A stretch of 64,000 nt of DNA from Legionella busanensis (lineage in GTDB: Bacteria > Pseudomonadota > Gammaproteobacteria > Legionellales > Legionellaceae): positions 396,001 through 460,000 of the forward strand of contig NZ_UGOD01000001.1 in the NCBI RefSeq assembly GCF_900461525.1. Reading direction: 5' to 3'. The notes under the pieces were generated by a model. The model was not told where the DNA came from, did not search any database, and was given only the letters and a program-made list of their open reading frames with translations. The translations under genes and the position numbers were made by a program. How positions within the stretch are numbered: position 1 is the first letter of the stretch; each line of letters starts with the position of its first letter. This document shows, piece after piece, positions 46,201 to 54,500 of this stretch.

Positions 46201-46274
46201 CCGACCACAATAATTAAACAATTAAAAATGATTGTAGTGACAGGATGTTTAATAAAATAATCAGTTATTTTCAT
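43221..46274 (-). CDS. RND efflux pump permease (HAE1/AcrB-like)
   Basis: 1017 residues of an RND inner-membrane proton/drug antiporter. N-terminal helix MKITDYFIKHPVTTIIFN. TM4 carries the proton-relay aspartates in AIGLVVDDAIIALENI. The two halves are internally repeated: porter loops about 35-330 and 550-830, TM bundles about 330-500 and 840-1000. The final bundle has LIGLISKHGILIVEFANQL. It forms a tripartite pump with the adaptor encoded 6 bases upstream and an outer-membrane channel not encoded here. Substrate not predictable. Confidence 0.95.
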   Translation of the reverse strand: MKITDYFIKHPVTTIIFNCLIIVVGLLCFQNLPVREYPNISFPIITVTATYPNASPNLVENTVTNILEDRLAGIEGLETITSESNAGYAYITLNFRSSIPMDKAYNSTQDAVNLAKALLPTEVKTPLVERKVKANGLPFIGIALDSTSLDFGQLTHFAHLRLKNVFRSIPGVAAVEVWGQPYTYEVTLDPKKLYLFGINVDEVLNALNNSQVSLPAGNFQNRVPSTLSSELKTIKDYENLLIKPHKQHPVLLKSIADIKLATDTHKMRVRVNGHSGLVLSLTRANDANPLEVSRLVRQELKAVQANLPAGMEAKIIIDQSDFIKASLHNIKSSLGEAIILVLVIVFLFLRNLRATIIPLITIPISLLGSLIFLKLVGFSINLMTLLAMVLAIGLVVDDAIIALENIWRHIENKLSPLEAALKGAKEIGFAIIAMTFTLASVYMPIAFINGLLGQLFIEFAVALAGSVLVSGIVALTLTPLMCAKLINKNNQPYLPQVDVFLTGLSEKYIRQLSWVLQRKYLSLLAAFLFIGLSIVFYKLLPSETAPREDRGLIGVYIPPVAGEAIDDLDKKISNIENKTNLLPEANNKLTFIGDWGANVVIPLKPHNERHRSAEQITTELKPKFSQFPSIDPSVWSWDTGLPGNDNAGSASELNLVISTTDNYRHLFNHLEKLKKYLDSTKDFESSYYDLRLDSPGYQIDVDNNAIAKLGLSAAQIAKTIEVFFSGDQSIKFQKDSISYNLTVQGSKSPWALDELYLTTSAGKRISLGAITKMNTKAQPATLEHFKQMRSTTLHVSLRPGQSISQSMTKLWNIAKHELPAQYKLTWTGIAKTYTETSHTMLYLLLLALVFIYAILAIQFENFIDPLIILFTVPLASSGALFFAWLFGQSLNIYSQVGLITLIGLISKHGILIVEFANQLRMQGLGLIEAIQKACKLRFRPILMTTGAMIFGTIPLILSHAAGAESRHAIGIILIGGLLCGTFFTLFVLPGIYYLVKLKIATAQTKKLNSLIKANTYS

Positions 46275-46280
46275 TCTTAC

Positions 46281-47300
46281 TCAAGCATGGTAAATGGCAA
46301 CTTTTAAGCCGGGATATAATCGTTCTAGCCCTTTAACAACAAGTTGTTGTCCAAACTTTAAACCAGAAGTAACTTCAATTTGCGATTTATTTTTAATACC
46401 TGTTGTTACTGGAACTAATTCAATGACATTGTCTTTGACAATATAAACATGAGGTTTACTATTACGTAGAAAAATCGCCTGTTCAGGAACAACAATAGTA
46501 TCTTTCTTTCCTTTAAGCACTAATTCAACTTCGGTGCTTGCTCCAATTAAGCAATCTTTACAAGAAATAGTGACATCAGCTGGACACATATGGCTATCTT
46601 CATCAATCATTTTTTGTAAATGTGAAAGCTTATAAGGCATGTTAAAGATACGCACCAATTGCCCTTCATAAAAAGCAGATGTGTTTGTACAGGGAATGTC
46701 AAAATCTACGACTAAAGTAGAAGGATCGTAAATAGTTACTATGGAGTCACCTGTATTAACTTGAGTCCCTTCTTTCTTTTTATAAGCGCCAACAATACCA
46801 TCAAATGGCGCATAAAAACGTAAGGTATCTAACTCAATTTTTGCTTTAGATAATTCTTTTTGTGCATCTAACCAAGTTTGTTTTTTTTCTTCTACTTCTT
46901 TAGAGCTCACATATCCTGTTTTTAGAAGGCTAAGAAGTCGCTCATATTGATTTTTAGCGATAGTTACTGAGCCTTGCGTAAGTTCTAAATTATTTTCAAT
47001 GTCGGGGTTATTAATTTGAGCAATTAAATCACCTTTACGTACTTTATGACCCGTAGGAATGAGTGTATCTAAAGTGCCATGATTTTTGGCAATTAAGAGA
47101 GTAACATGTTTAGGATTAATAGTACCTAAAAGGTGGACAGTTTCTTCTATTTCTGCTTTTCCTAAAAGATTTACTTCTACAAGTTTGGGTTGATCTAAAC
47201 CACGGGTTACCTTTTTCTTGTAAGAATAAATAGATATTACTATCGTAATCGTTATTAAAAGGATAAAAAAGATTAACCATTTTTTTTTATTAAGGGTCAT
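46281..47300 (-). CDS. RND efflux periplasmic adaptor subunit
   Basis: About 339 residues of a membrane-fusion protein. A single N-terminal membrane anchor (WLIFFILLITITIVISIYSY) is followed by a lipoyl half-motif (IAKNHGTLDTLIPTGHKVRKGDLIAQI), an alpha hairpin (YERLLSLLKTGYVSSKEVEE), the second lipoyl half (FYAPFDGIVGAYKKKEGTQV), and the beta-barrel. The frame can begin at a TTG at 47312, but the ATG at 47300 lies just after the regulator stop and is preferred. Several cysteines (CPADVTISCKDC) are unusual for an adaptor. Confidence 0.9.
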   Translation of the reverse strand: MTLNKKKWLIFFILLITITIVISIYSYKKKVTRGLDQPKLVEVNLLGKAEIEETVHLLGTINPKHVTLLIAKNHGTLDTLIPTGHKVRKGDLIAQINNPDIENNLELTQGSVTIAKNQYERLLSLLKTGYVSSKEVEEKKQTWLDAQKELSKAKIELDTLRFYAPFDGIVGAYKKKEGTQVNTGDSIVTIYDPSTLVVDFDIPCTNTSAFYEGQLVRIFNMPYKLSHLQKMIDEDSHMCPADVTISCKDCLIGASTEVELVLKGKKDTIVVPEQAIFLRNSKPHVYIVKDNVIELVPVTTGIKNKSQIEVTSGLKFGQQLVVKGLERLYPGLKVAIYHA

Positions 47301-47304
47301 ATTT

Positions 47305-48045
47305 TTACTCAATTTTGGAATAAGAATTTGGTCCTTCTTTCATTGTGAAAACCTGCGCTGTAAAAAGATATCCACCATTACGAATGGTCTTAATTAATGC
47401 TGGTTTTTTTGTATCTGTTTCAATCTTCTGCCTTAAACGACTTATTTGCACATCAATCCGTCTGTCAAATGGGTTTAAATCGCTACTTTTAGTCACTTGC
47501 AATAAAAATTCTCTACCTAGAATTTGTTGTGGTTGCCGAACAAAAGCTAATAACAAATCATATTCGCCAGCGCTTAATTGTAATTCTTGTTGATTAGTGT
47601 CAAAAACCTGCCGAGAAGCAGGATATAGTCGCCAATTCTCGAAGGCTAAAACCTCCCTTTCTTGATCATCTTCTGTTAGGGAGCGCTGTACACGCCTTTT
47701 AATTGCGCCAATTCTTGCGTGAAGTTCACGAGCAAGTATGGGTTTAATTAAGAAATCATCAGCACCTTCTTCAAGCATTTGAACACACAATGTTTCATCT
47801 TTTTCATCATTTAAAACAATAAGAGGAACAGCCCATTGATAAAACGCATTAATAGTTGATAGTTTTATTTCCGTTAACATACTACTATGGATTAAAAAAG
47901 CAGCAGGTTTTTCTACAATAGTATCTAAATCGGGCACACTTTTATAATGCAAAATTTGATAATCATATTTATGAAAATATTCTTCAACTTGAATATCTTT
48001 TGGGGCATCGTCAATAATTATGATGTATTTTCGATGCAATAACAT
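47305..48045 (-). CDS. OmpR-type response regulator with degenerate receiver
   Basis: 246 residues. The C-terminal winged helix (about 130-235) is canonical: FENWRLYPASRQVF, LSAGEYDLLLAFV, RRIDVQISRLRQKIE and KTIRNGGYLF. The receiver keeps the acidic pair IIDD (12-13) and Lys101 in FLIKP, but at the phosphoacceptor position the sequence is FLIHSSML, giving His53 in place of Asp. The switch Thr/Ser is Asn79 in LIVLND. It heads the RND operon and probably controls it without phosphorylation. No histidine kinase is near. Confidence 0.88.
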   Translation of the reverse strand: MLLHRKYIIIIDDAPKDIQVEEYFHKYDYQILHYKSVPDLDTIVEKPAAFLIHSSMLTEIKLSTINAFYQWAVPLIVLNDEKDETLCVQMLEEGADDFLIKPILARELHARIGAIKRRVQRSLTEDDQEREVLAFENWRLYPASRQVFDTNQQELQLSAGEYDLLLAFVRQPQQILGREFLLQVTKSSDLNPFDRRIDVQISRLRQKIETDTKKPALIKTIRNGGYLFTAQVFTMKEGPNSYSKIE

Positions 48046-48094
48046 TGAGCCTCTCCATTAATCAAAATAAACTAAAAATACATTTTTATTGTAG

Positions 48095-48185
48095 TATAGC
48101 GTTTTACACTAGGTTTCATACTAGGTTACAAGCGTGCTCAGCTCATTCTTGTACTCTTATCTGAAATTTAGTGGAAAACGCTATA
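48095..48185. repeat. 91-bp element with 11-bp terminal inverted repeats
   Basis: TATAGCGTTTT (48095-48105) and AAAACGCTATA (48175-48185) form perfect ends around a 69-base interior that also contains ACTAGGTTTC/ACTAGGTTAC direct repeats. It could be a miniature inverted-repeat element or a long hairpin behind or ahead of the regulator gene. Similar AACGCTATAGTAC ends occur near 27930. Confidence 0.5.
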
Positions 48186-48345
48186 AATTTTTTGCTTATT
48201 AAAAGAATTTTTGGGCTAAATTACCATTAAATAAGTTTTGCTACAAACCTTTGGTAAAAAATTACGATTTTTATACAAAAATTAGCCTAAAATAAATAAT
48301 TTTTGTAATTAAATACGTATTATATGTAATAAATAAAAACCTTCT

Positions 48346-48630
48346 TTATTTAAAATTTAAGTGTCTTTGCATCATTATTTTTTCTTCGTCTTGAGCAATT
48401 TGTGCTTTTAGATCAGGAATAGCTCCTAATGTCTCATGTAATTGCCCCTGTAAAACAGGAATATTACCTGTTCCTAAAACAGGTGCTCCTATTTCATTAT
48501 CAGCATTATCAAGAATACGATTAGCTGTTTTTTTACCTAAAATTTCTATTAATAGTTCAATGGATAATTTTTTTTGCGCTACTAAAGATGCTAAGAAATT
48601 TTTAAAAGGTTGCGGTGAATATTTGGTCAT
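48346..48630 (-). CDS. Small unknown protein
   Basis: 94 residues, soluble and helical: KNFLASLVAQKKLSIELLIEILGKK, then NADNEIGAPVLGTGNIPVL and a charged C-terminus. No domain recognised. AGAGA lies upstream of the ATG. It stands alone, divergent from the 485-residue gene. Confidence 0.6.
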   Translation of the reverse strand: MTKYSPQPFKNFLASLVAQKKLSIELLIEILGKKTANRILDNADNEIGAPVLGTGNIPVLQGQLHETLGAIPDLKAQIAQDEEKIMMQRHLNFK

Positions 48631-48851
48631 TGTTTAATCTCTCTGATTATATATTGATTATAAACAGGAGTATACCAAATTTAAAGTATGATTAACGACT
48701 ATAATTAGGTAAATGGCTAGAAAATAATAGAAGCTCTTAGGCATAGATGAGTGTAGTTACTTTATTATCATCTTAGAGTATGCTCATTTTAGGTCGTTAT
48801 TAAATTACATAGCTAGTCCGGCTTCCATAATAAATGCTTGGAGGATAAAGG

Positions 48852-50309
48852 ATGAAAAATGATAAACAAGCATTATTCTCTTGGTTGTTTGATGAGGTTT
48901 ATCAGGCTAAAGCCGCTCTTAAATATGATATTAAGCAAACTGAAATTCGCTTTCAAAAAGAAATTATGCAGAACTGGCAAGATACGCCCTTGCAAAAGCA
49001 ATCAGCTTTAGAATTCTGCGTCGCATTAATTAAGTTATATACAGAATTATTAGCAATTTTCAGAGCAAATACAGCAATTGACGTAACTAGGATGTCTTGT
49101 ACATATGAAAGTGACCCTATGAATTGTTACCTAAAAATTCAGCAATTAAGGCAAAATTTATTTGGGACGTTATCTTTACAAGAAGAAGCTGTATTTATTA
49201 GCGAATTACTCTTCTTGTATAAGAATTTAAAATCATTATTAATTGAGCAACTAGAAAGTGGAAAAGATACTTACCTGCCTAAAAGTATTTATTTAAAAAA
49301 GTTAATTCAAGCTGCTACCGCGGAAGAGTGGTTGTTAGCCTTAGTTGAATTTGCTAATGAGATAAAAGGAGACATTATATGTTTTCAAAACCAGTTAGCT
49401 AATTTGACTAAACAAGAATTATTAACACTTCAGCAAAAATTAATGAAGCAAGAATTTATTGCATTAAATAACAGTATTTTCTTTTTTAAAATTAATCCTG
49501 GTTATTTATATACAGAGGCTATTCACCCAGAAAAATTAATTTCTATAAAGGCAAGATTAAAATTTTTATATAATTTAATTGAGCTTCTACAATTTTTTTC
49601 TAGTCAATTATTAAAACAGCGTGGGTTGCAAGCTGAATATGATTATTTATTTCATGGTGATGAAATTTCGCCTGGCATTAATATAGATGTAGGTAGTAAA
49701 GAACGAGGTTTAATTGTAAAAGCGCTTAAATCATGGCGATTAAATTATGCAAATTTACGTATGGATGCTTCTGAAAGTCATTTAGGAGAGATATTCCGTG
49801 CTTATAAATTTTGGTTTAATCCAGTTAGCCTTATTGATTCAATAATGAATTTTTATGCAAAAGTCACTAGTAATAAAACAAATATAGAAGAAGGAAAAAA
49901 TCTATTTTTAAAACAGTTAAATTTAATTTATCACCAATTAACTACTACAGAATGTTTAGATTTATATGGTTATTTTTCTAATAAAGATACTAATTATTTA
50001 ATGCGTACGCTGCTTGCTAGTTATCACGGGCATGAGCTTTTATCTAAATCATTATCTTCATTAGAAAAAGAAGCTATATTCAATGTGTATACAATTTTAT
50101 ATATGGTTATGGACAGTTTGCGTGAGGAACTTAAGAGTCGGTATATTGTGACTAAACCTTATAACCATAATATTGAAAATAAAACACTAACTCCCGGGCG
50201 ACGAAATTTGCAGGCACTACAACGTGTAATTAATATTTACTGTGAGCAGGCATTAGTAAGAACAGAATCCATTGAGCAATTATTTGCGCTATTAGAAAAT
50301 GAATTCTAA
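48852..50309 (+). CDS. Unknown large helical protein
   Basis: 485 residues, all-helical in appearance, no signal peptide or membrane helix. Repeating leucine/glutamine-rich helices (e.g. LTKQELLTLQQKLMKQEF, LKFLYNLIELLQFFSSQLL) give it the look of a scaffold or effector. GGAGGATAAAGG precedes the ATG, a strong binding site. No catalytic motif recognised. The IS30 remnant begins about 80 bases downstream. Confidence 0.65.
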   Translation: MKNDKQALFSWLFDEVYQAKAALKYDIKQTEIRFQKEIMQNWQDTPLQKQSALEFCVALIKLYTELLAIFRANTAIDVTRMSCTYESDPMNCYLKIQQLRQNLFGTLSLQEEAVFISELLFLYKNLKSLLIEQLESGKDTYLPKSIYLKKLIQAATAEEWLLALVEFANEIKGDIICFQNQLANLTKQELLTLQQKLMKQEFIALNNSIFFFKINPGYLYTEAIHPEKLISIKARLKFLYNLIELLQFFSSQLLKQRGLQAEYDYLFHGDEISPGINIDVGSKERGLIVKALKSWRLNYANLRMDASESHLGEIFRAYKFWFNPVSLIDSIMNFYAKVTSNKTNIEEGKNLFLKQLNLIYHQLTTTECLDLYGYFSNKDTNYLMRTLLASYHGHELLSKSLSSLEKEAIFNVYTILYMVMDSLREELKSRYIVTKPYNHNIENKTLTPGRRNLQALQRVINIYCEQALVRTESIEQLFALLENEF

Positions 50310-50367
50310 CTTAAAAGATTTGTAGGAAGCTCGTAAATTCTACGTTATTCCTAAAAATCCTATGTCA

Positions 50368-50384
50368 TCCCGCGCAGGCGGGGA
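50368..50384. repeat. Palindromic repeat TCCCGC-GCAG-GCGGGGA
   Basis: A further copy of the dispersed TTCCCGCxxxxGCGGGAA family (stem CCCGC/GCGGG). It abuts the 3' end of the IS30 transposase remnant, whose reading frame runs through it to a stop at 50340, so the repeat appears to have joined the remnant after its decay. Confidence 0.65.
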
Positions 50385-50390
50385 GCTGCG

Positions 50391-50626
50391 TTCACGTTTG
50401 AAGTGCAACATTTTATTAGAAAAAATTTCAGCTGGAGTTTTATATCCTAAACACTTTCTAGGGGTCAAGTTATACATGGCTTCATAGTATAAAAGAGTTG
50501 TATGATCTAACGTTTCTAGATCTGTTTTTCTTGGTAAAAAGGTTCGCAGTCTGCCAATAGCATTTTCAATGCCTCCTTTTCACGTGGCGGGGTTGTATTA
50601 GTTGCAAAAAAACCTTGTGTTACTCG
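50391..50626 (-). pseudogene. IS30-family transposase C-terminal remnant
   Basis: On the minus strand KGGIENAIGRLRTFLPRKTD and LTPRKCLGYKTPAEIF are recognisable as the end of the IS30 DDE transposase, which cuts and joins IS ends. The upstream piece GFFATNTTPPREK continues only after adding one base near 50577, so there is a frameshift. The N-terminal helix-turn-helix and first catalytic residues are missing. A relic, not an active element; no inverted repeats could be defined. Confidence 0.78.
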
Positions 50627-50950
50627 TTTTGTAGGTGCACTGGCATGCCTAGAGTTGTTAGAGTTAGGATTTCGGTGCTGAGCTGTTGTTGTCGAAGGAA
50701 GTCGTACTGGTTTGATGCGAAAAATTTAAATAAGAATAAGTTGGTTGTGGAGGTAAGCTGTAACATAAAGTGTTTGATATGGGCAGATATAAGGGAGTAG
50801 GAGGAGCAAACATGGAGAATAGGAGCATATAGGTATATCATAATAAAAGCTTGATCATAATAAGGCATTTCTGGTTGATAACTAAGGGTATAATAAGATT
50901 GCCTATAATTTATAGAGCAAAGAATGTTAATGGCGATGACTTAGCATGGT
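50627..50950. other. Non-coding or decayed stretch
   Basis: Short frames occur on both strands, but none reads like protein or matches the flanks. It separates the transposase relic from the decayed gene to the right. Confidence 0.4.
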
Positions 50951-50959
50951 TAAGGTAAG

Positions 50960-51469
50960 CTACTGAGCTTGCGCTTGAGTAGCTTGCAGAATAAGTTTCA
51001 GAGGAGGGCTGTAGATTATATCTTGGGTATTTAGAGGCACGGGAGGCATAGTATGAATCAATTGTTGTCCATACGTTTTGATTTGGTCGCTTGCTTGGGA
51101 GGCTAATTGTAGTACTTTGAGTTGTAGGTTAAGTTTGATTTTCACTAGTACTATGTAGTTCGCCAAGTAAATTATCAATGTCAACATCATTTATATCAGT
51201 ATTAACTGCACTTAAAGCATACTTGTCCATGAGATTATCGATTAAACCGCTTACATCCTGGTCAGTTTTATCTGGAACCATGTCAGATGGGAGCGAACCA
51301 TAAGCCCTTGTTTATAGTTTAAGATTACGAGCTGGGTTATTGTAAACACTTTATGTCCAACTCCATCGATTATTACATACTGCTTCCTTTGACTAAATTT
51401 ACCTTTTGTAAAATACGTATCTATGATGGTTCTCTTATTAATTGGCTCACCATTTTCAAAATTATGCAA
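50960..51469 (-). pseudogene. Decayed gene of unknown, possibly effector, type
   Basis: Three adjoining minus-strand pieces read like one protein broken by frameshifts. They are MHNFENGEPINKRTIIDTYF onward (from 51469), then DMVPDKTDQDVSGLIDNLMD to a stop at 51129, then VLQLASQASDQIKTYGQQLI to a stop at 50960. The shifts lie near 51290 and 51140. The composition is protein-like (acidic middle, proline-containing end) and no family was recognised. With the IS30 relic this marks a site of gene turnover upstream of the giant gene. Confidence 0.5.
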
Positions 51470-51554
51470 AAATTTTAGTAAAAAAGTAATCGAGTTAACT
51501 TCGGCTTAATAAAATTGTTCTAAAATAATACAATATTTGATTAATTATAATTTT

Positions 51555-54500
51555 ATGCCTTATTTTTCACAATTCTATTATCTAGATAAAAGAGAGGGTT
51601 TCTCATATAGCCGGAGACCACAAGGCCGTTTAAATGTTAATCGATTAGTTAGAAATAAAGGTGCATGGAAAAAGAGCAATTTCTCCTATCATATGAAACA
51701 AAAGGTGCTTGTTATTGCTGATTGGACTTTAGTAGGCCTATCAGATAGAGAAACGGATATCTTGCTGATACGTTTGGGTCAGTTAATTAAAGATGGGTTT
51801 CCCCTTTATTTATGGCAAGATGGTAAGGTTATACAGTTAACCTTAGAAACCCTCTCTAACTTAAGAAATAAAAACGTTCGAGAGAAAATCACACCTACAT
51901 GGCCAGATAAGGTGAGTCAAGCTGCAATTGAACAACATCGTCTAACAAAATCTCAAGTACATATCCTAGATGATTACTGGATTAATAACGTTTTAAATGG
52001 CTCAATTAATGAGAATCGTAAACTGTCTTTACGTAGTTTTTTTGCAATGAAACAAAAATGGCCAACCCTATTGCCATTCATTCAAAAAGCCGAGCCACCG
52101 TTTAAAGAATTTATTATAGATATTTTGTCTCCAGATGTGATGGAAACTGTAAAAGAGCACATGCGTTTAGAAGTAATTCTCAGTTCACTATTAAGTATAA
52201 ATATATCTCCAAATTTATTAATTTTTATAGATCTTCTTAAAAAATTATTAAATTTAAATGATGATATAATATTAACTCTAGAAATTAAAGAATTAACCCT
52301 AGATAGCGCTCAGACTAAAGCGTTAATTGAGACCGGCCGAATTTCTTATGACGGCGTGGATGTATTAACTTGCAAGCAACTAAACACAGTAGAATCTTTA
52401 AATTGCTCTTATAGCGAAGAAGTAAATGCAGAGGATTTGCAAAAGTTGTTTGCTAGTATGCCTAACCTTAAAACGATTAATTTTAATTTAAATATAAAAG
52501 ATAATTTTAAACCGCCTATTAAGCTAAAGCAGCTTGAAGTTCTCGATGTAAGCAATAGTACCATTAGCCCTGATAGTCTACAGCAATTATTACTTGCTAC
52601 TCAAACACTTAAATCCCTTAATTTATCTTCCTGCCCTGTCAAACTTAGAGAGGTTATCAGAAATAAAGACGGTAAGTTTATAGACGATATTAATTTTGAT
52701 TGCTTGGAATCGCTTGATGTTAGTAATACGCCTGTTACTTCTATCCTTTTAAATGAGATATTAAGCAAGACAAAAACCCTTAAAATATTGAATTTATCTT
52801 CTTGTAAAAGGGCTATCCTGAATTTTTCAAAAGAAATTAACTTTCAATATCTTGAAAGACTTGATTTAAGTAATAGTGAAATTACTAATAAAAATTTGCA
52901 AGATATTCTTACGCAAGCAAAAGGCCTTAAATCATTAAATATCTCTAAGAGACTCTCTAACCTTAATGAAGTTGATAACATACTTGAACTGCCAAAGCTT
53001 GAAGAGCTTAATGTAAGTCAAAGCTCTATTGCAGACCATGATTTACAAAATATTTTAATAAAAGCACGTCATATTAAATCACTAAATTTACAGGCATGTA
53101 ATCATTTATCAGGCGATTTCACTGAACATCTTGATTTTACTAGCCTTGAAAAATTTAATGCTAATGAAACAAGAATCGGTGTAGGTTCCTTGCGTGAAAT
53201 CTTATTGCAGGCTAAAACCCTTAAAAGCTTAGAATTAAGTGCTTATTCAAACTTGCCAGAAATTCTAGCTGATATTAAATTCTCATGTCTTAAAAAACTT
53301 AACTTATCTTCCATTTATAATGTAGGGCGAGTTTTAAATCATATTCTAACCACAGCAAACGTACTTGAAGAGCTAGATTTACATAATTGTCAAATTGATG
53401 GGTTATTACAATTATATAATTTACCAAACCTTAAAAAAATTGACTTATCCAATAGTAATATTAATTTAGTAAACCTGAAAGCTTTGTTACGAGCGGCACC
53501 ACATCTACAACTACTTAATATTAAAGATTGTAGAGATCTAATTGTTGACGATGAGCTAAAAGATTTAATGAAAAACATTTATGTCATAGGTAATTTAGTT
53601 CAAAATTCGAAGCCTCATACCTCAGGTAATTCTTTAAGAGACTCTTTCTTCAACTTTAAAAAAAATAAAAAAGATTCTTCAGCAGATGAACAGCCATTAC
53701 ATACTCCTAACGCTACGCAAAAAGTAGATGCTGATACAAAATTAGGTTCAAAGAAAGAATATAAAATTAATCGGACGTTTTATCCATTAAGCTTGCAGGC
53801 AAAAATGCCTGATGCAAGGTTATACCGGAAGGAAACATTTAATCATCTAAATATTAATAATAAGCCTTGTAGCTTAGCAGATGCTTTTACGTTAGGTAAT
53901 CAGACAACAGTTGATTTAACCCCTGTTTTTATTAGCCAATTAAAAACAGAATCTAGTCTAATCGAGCAAGGCAATTTGCTGGCTGCTAACAATAAACAAA
54001 GTCATGTTTACTTTGGTAAACAAGGTTTTACTTGCACAGGTGAATGGCAGGCTCTTGACTCCTTAAGTGCCCAAGAGCTTATGACGCATTATTATATTGA
54101 CCCTTCTGATGTGGATGTCAGTATTCAATATTCTAAACGGGATAACCTGTATTACCTGCGTGGGCCTAAAGGACAACCGATTAAAATATCTTTCATACTT
54201 GAAGTACCTAAGCCAGATCTAAAAGTGGATATACCTTCTGATATTAAGGATCTGGTTACAAAATATAGTAGATTTAAGGGTGGTAAACTTGAACTAAAAA
54301 AAGCACAAAATACCGGGCAAGATTACTTAGATTACATTAACACTCAAGAAAAAGGCGCTTGTCGTCATCGAGCGGTTGCATTTAAAGCACAGATGCAGGA
54401 AATTCATCCTGAGATTCCAGTACGCATTGTTGGAAATGATTGTCATAATTTTGTTGAGCTATATATACAAAATCAATGGGTAAGCTTCGATCTTGGCGGA

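Noticed and set aside
50615..50868. Overlapping plus (61 aa) and minus (82 aa) frames
   Set aside because: Cysteine-rich, low-complexity translations without start signals, between two decayed genes.
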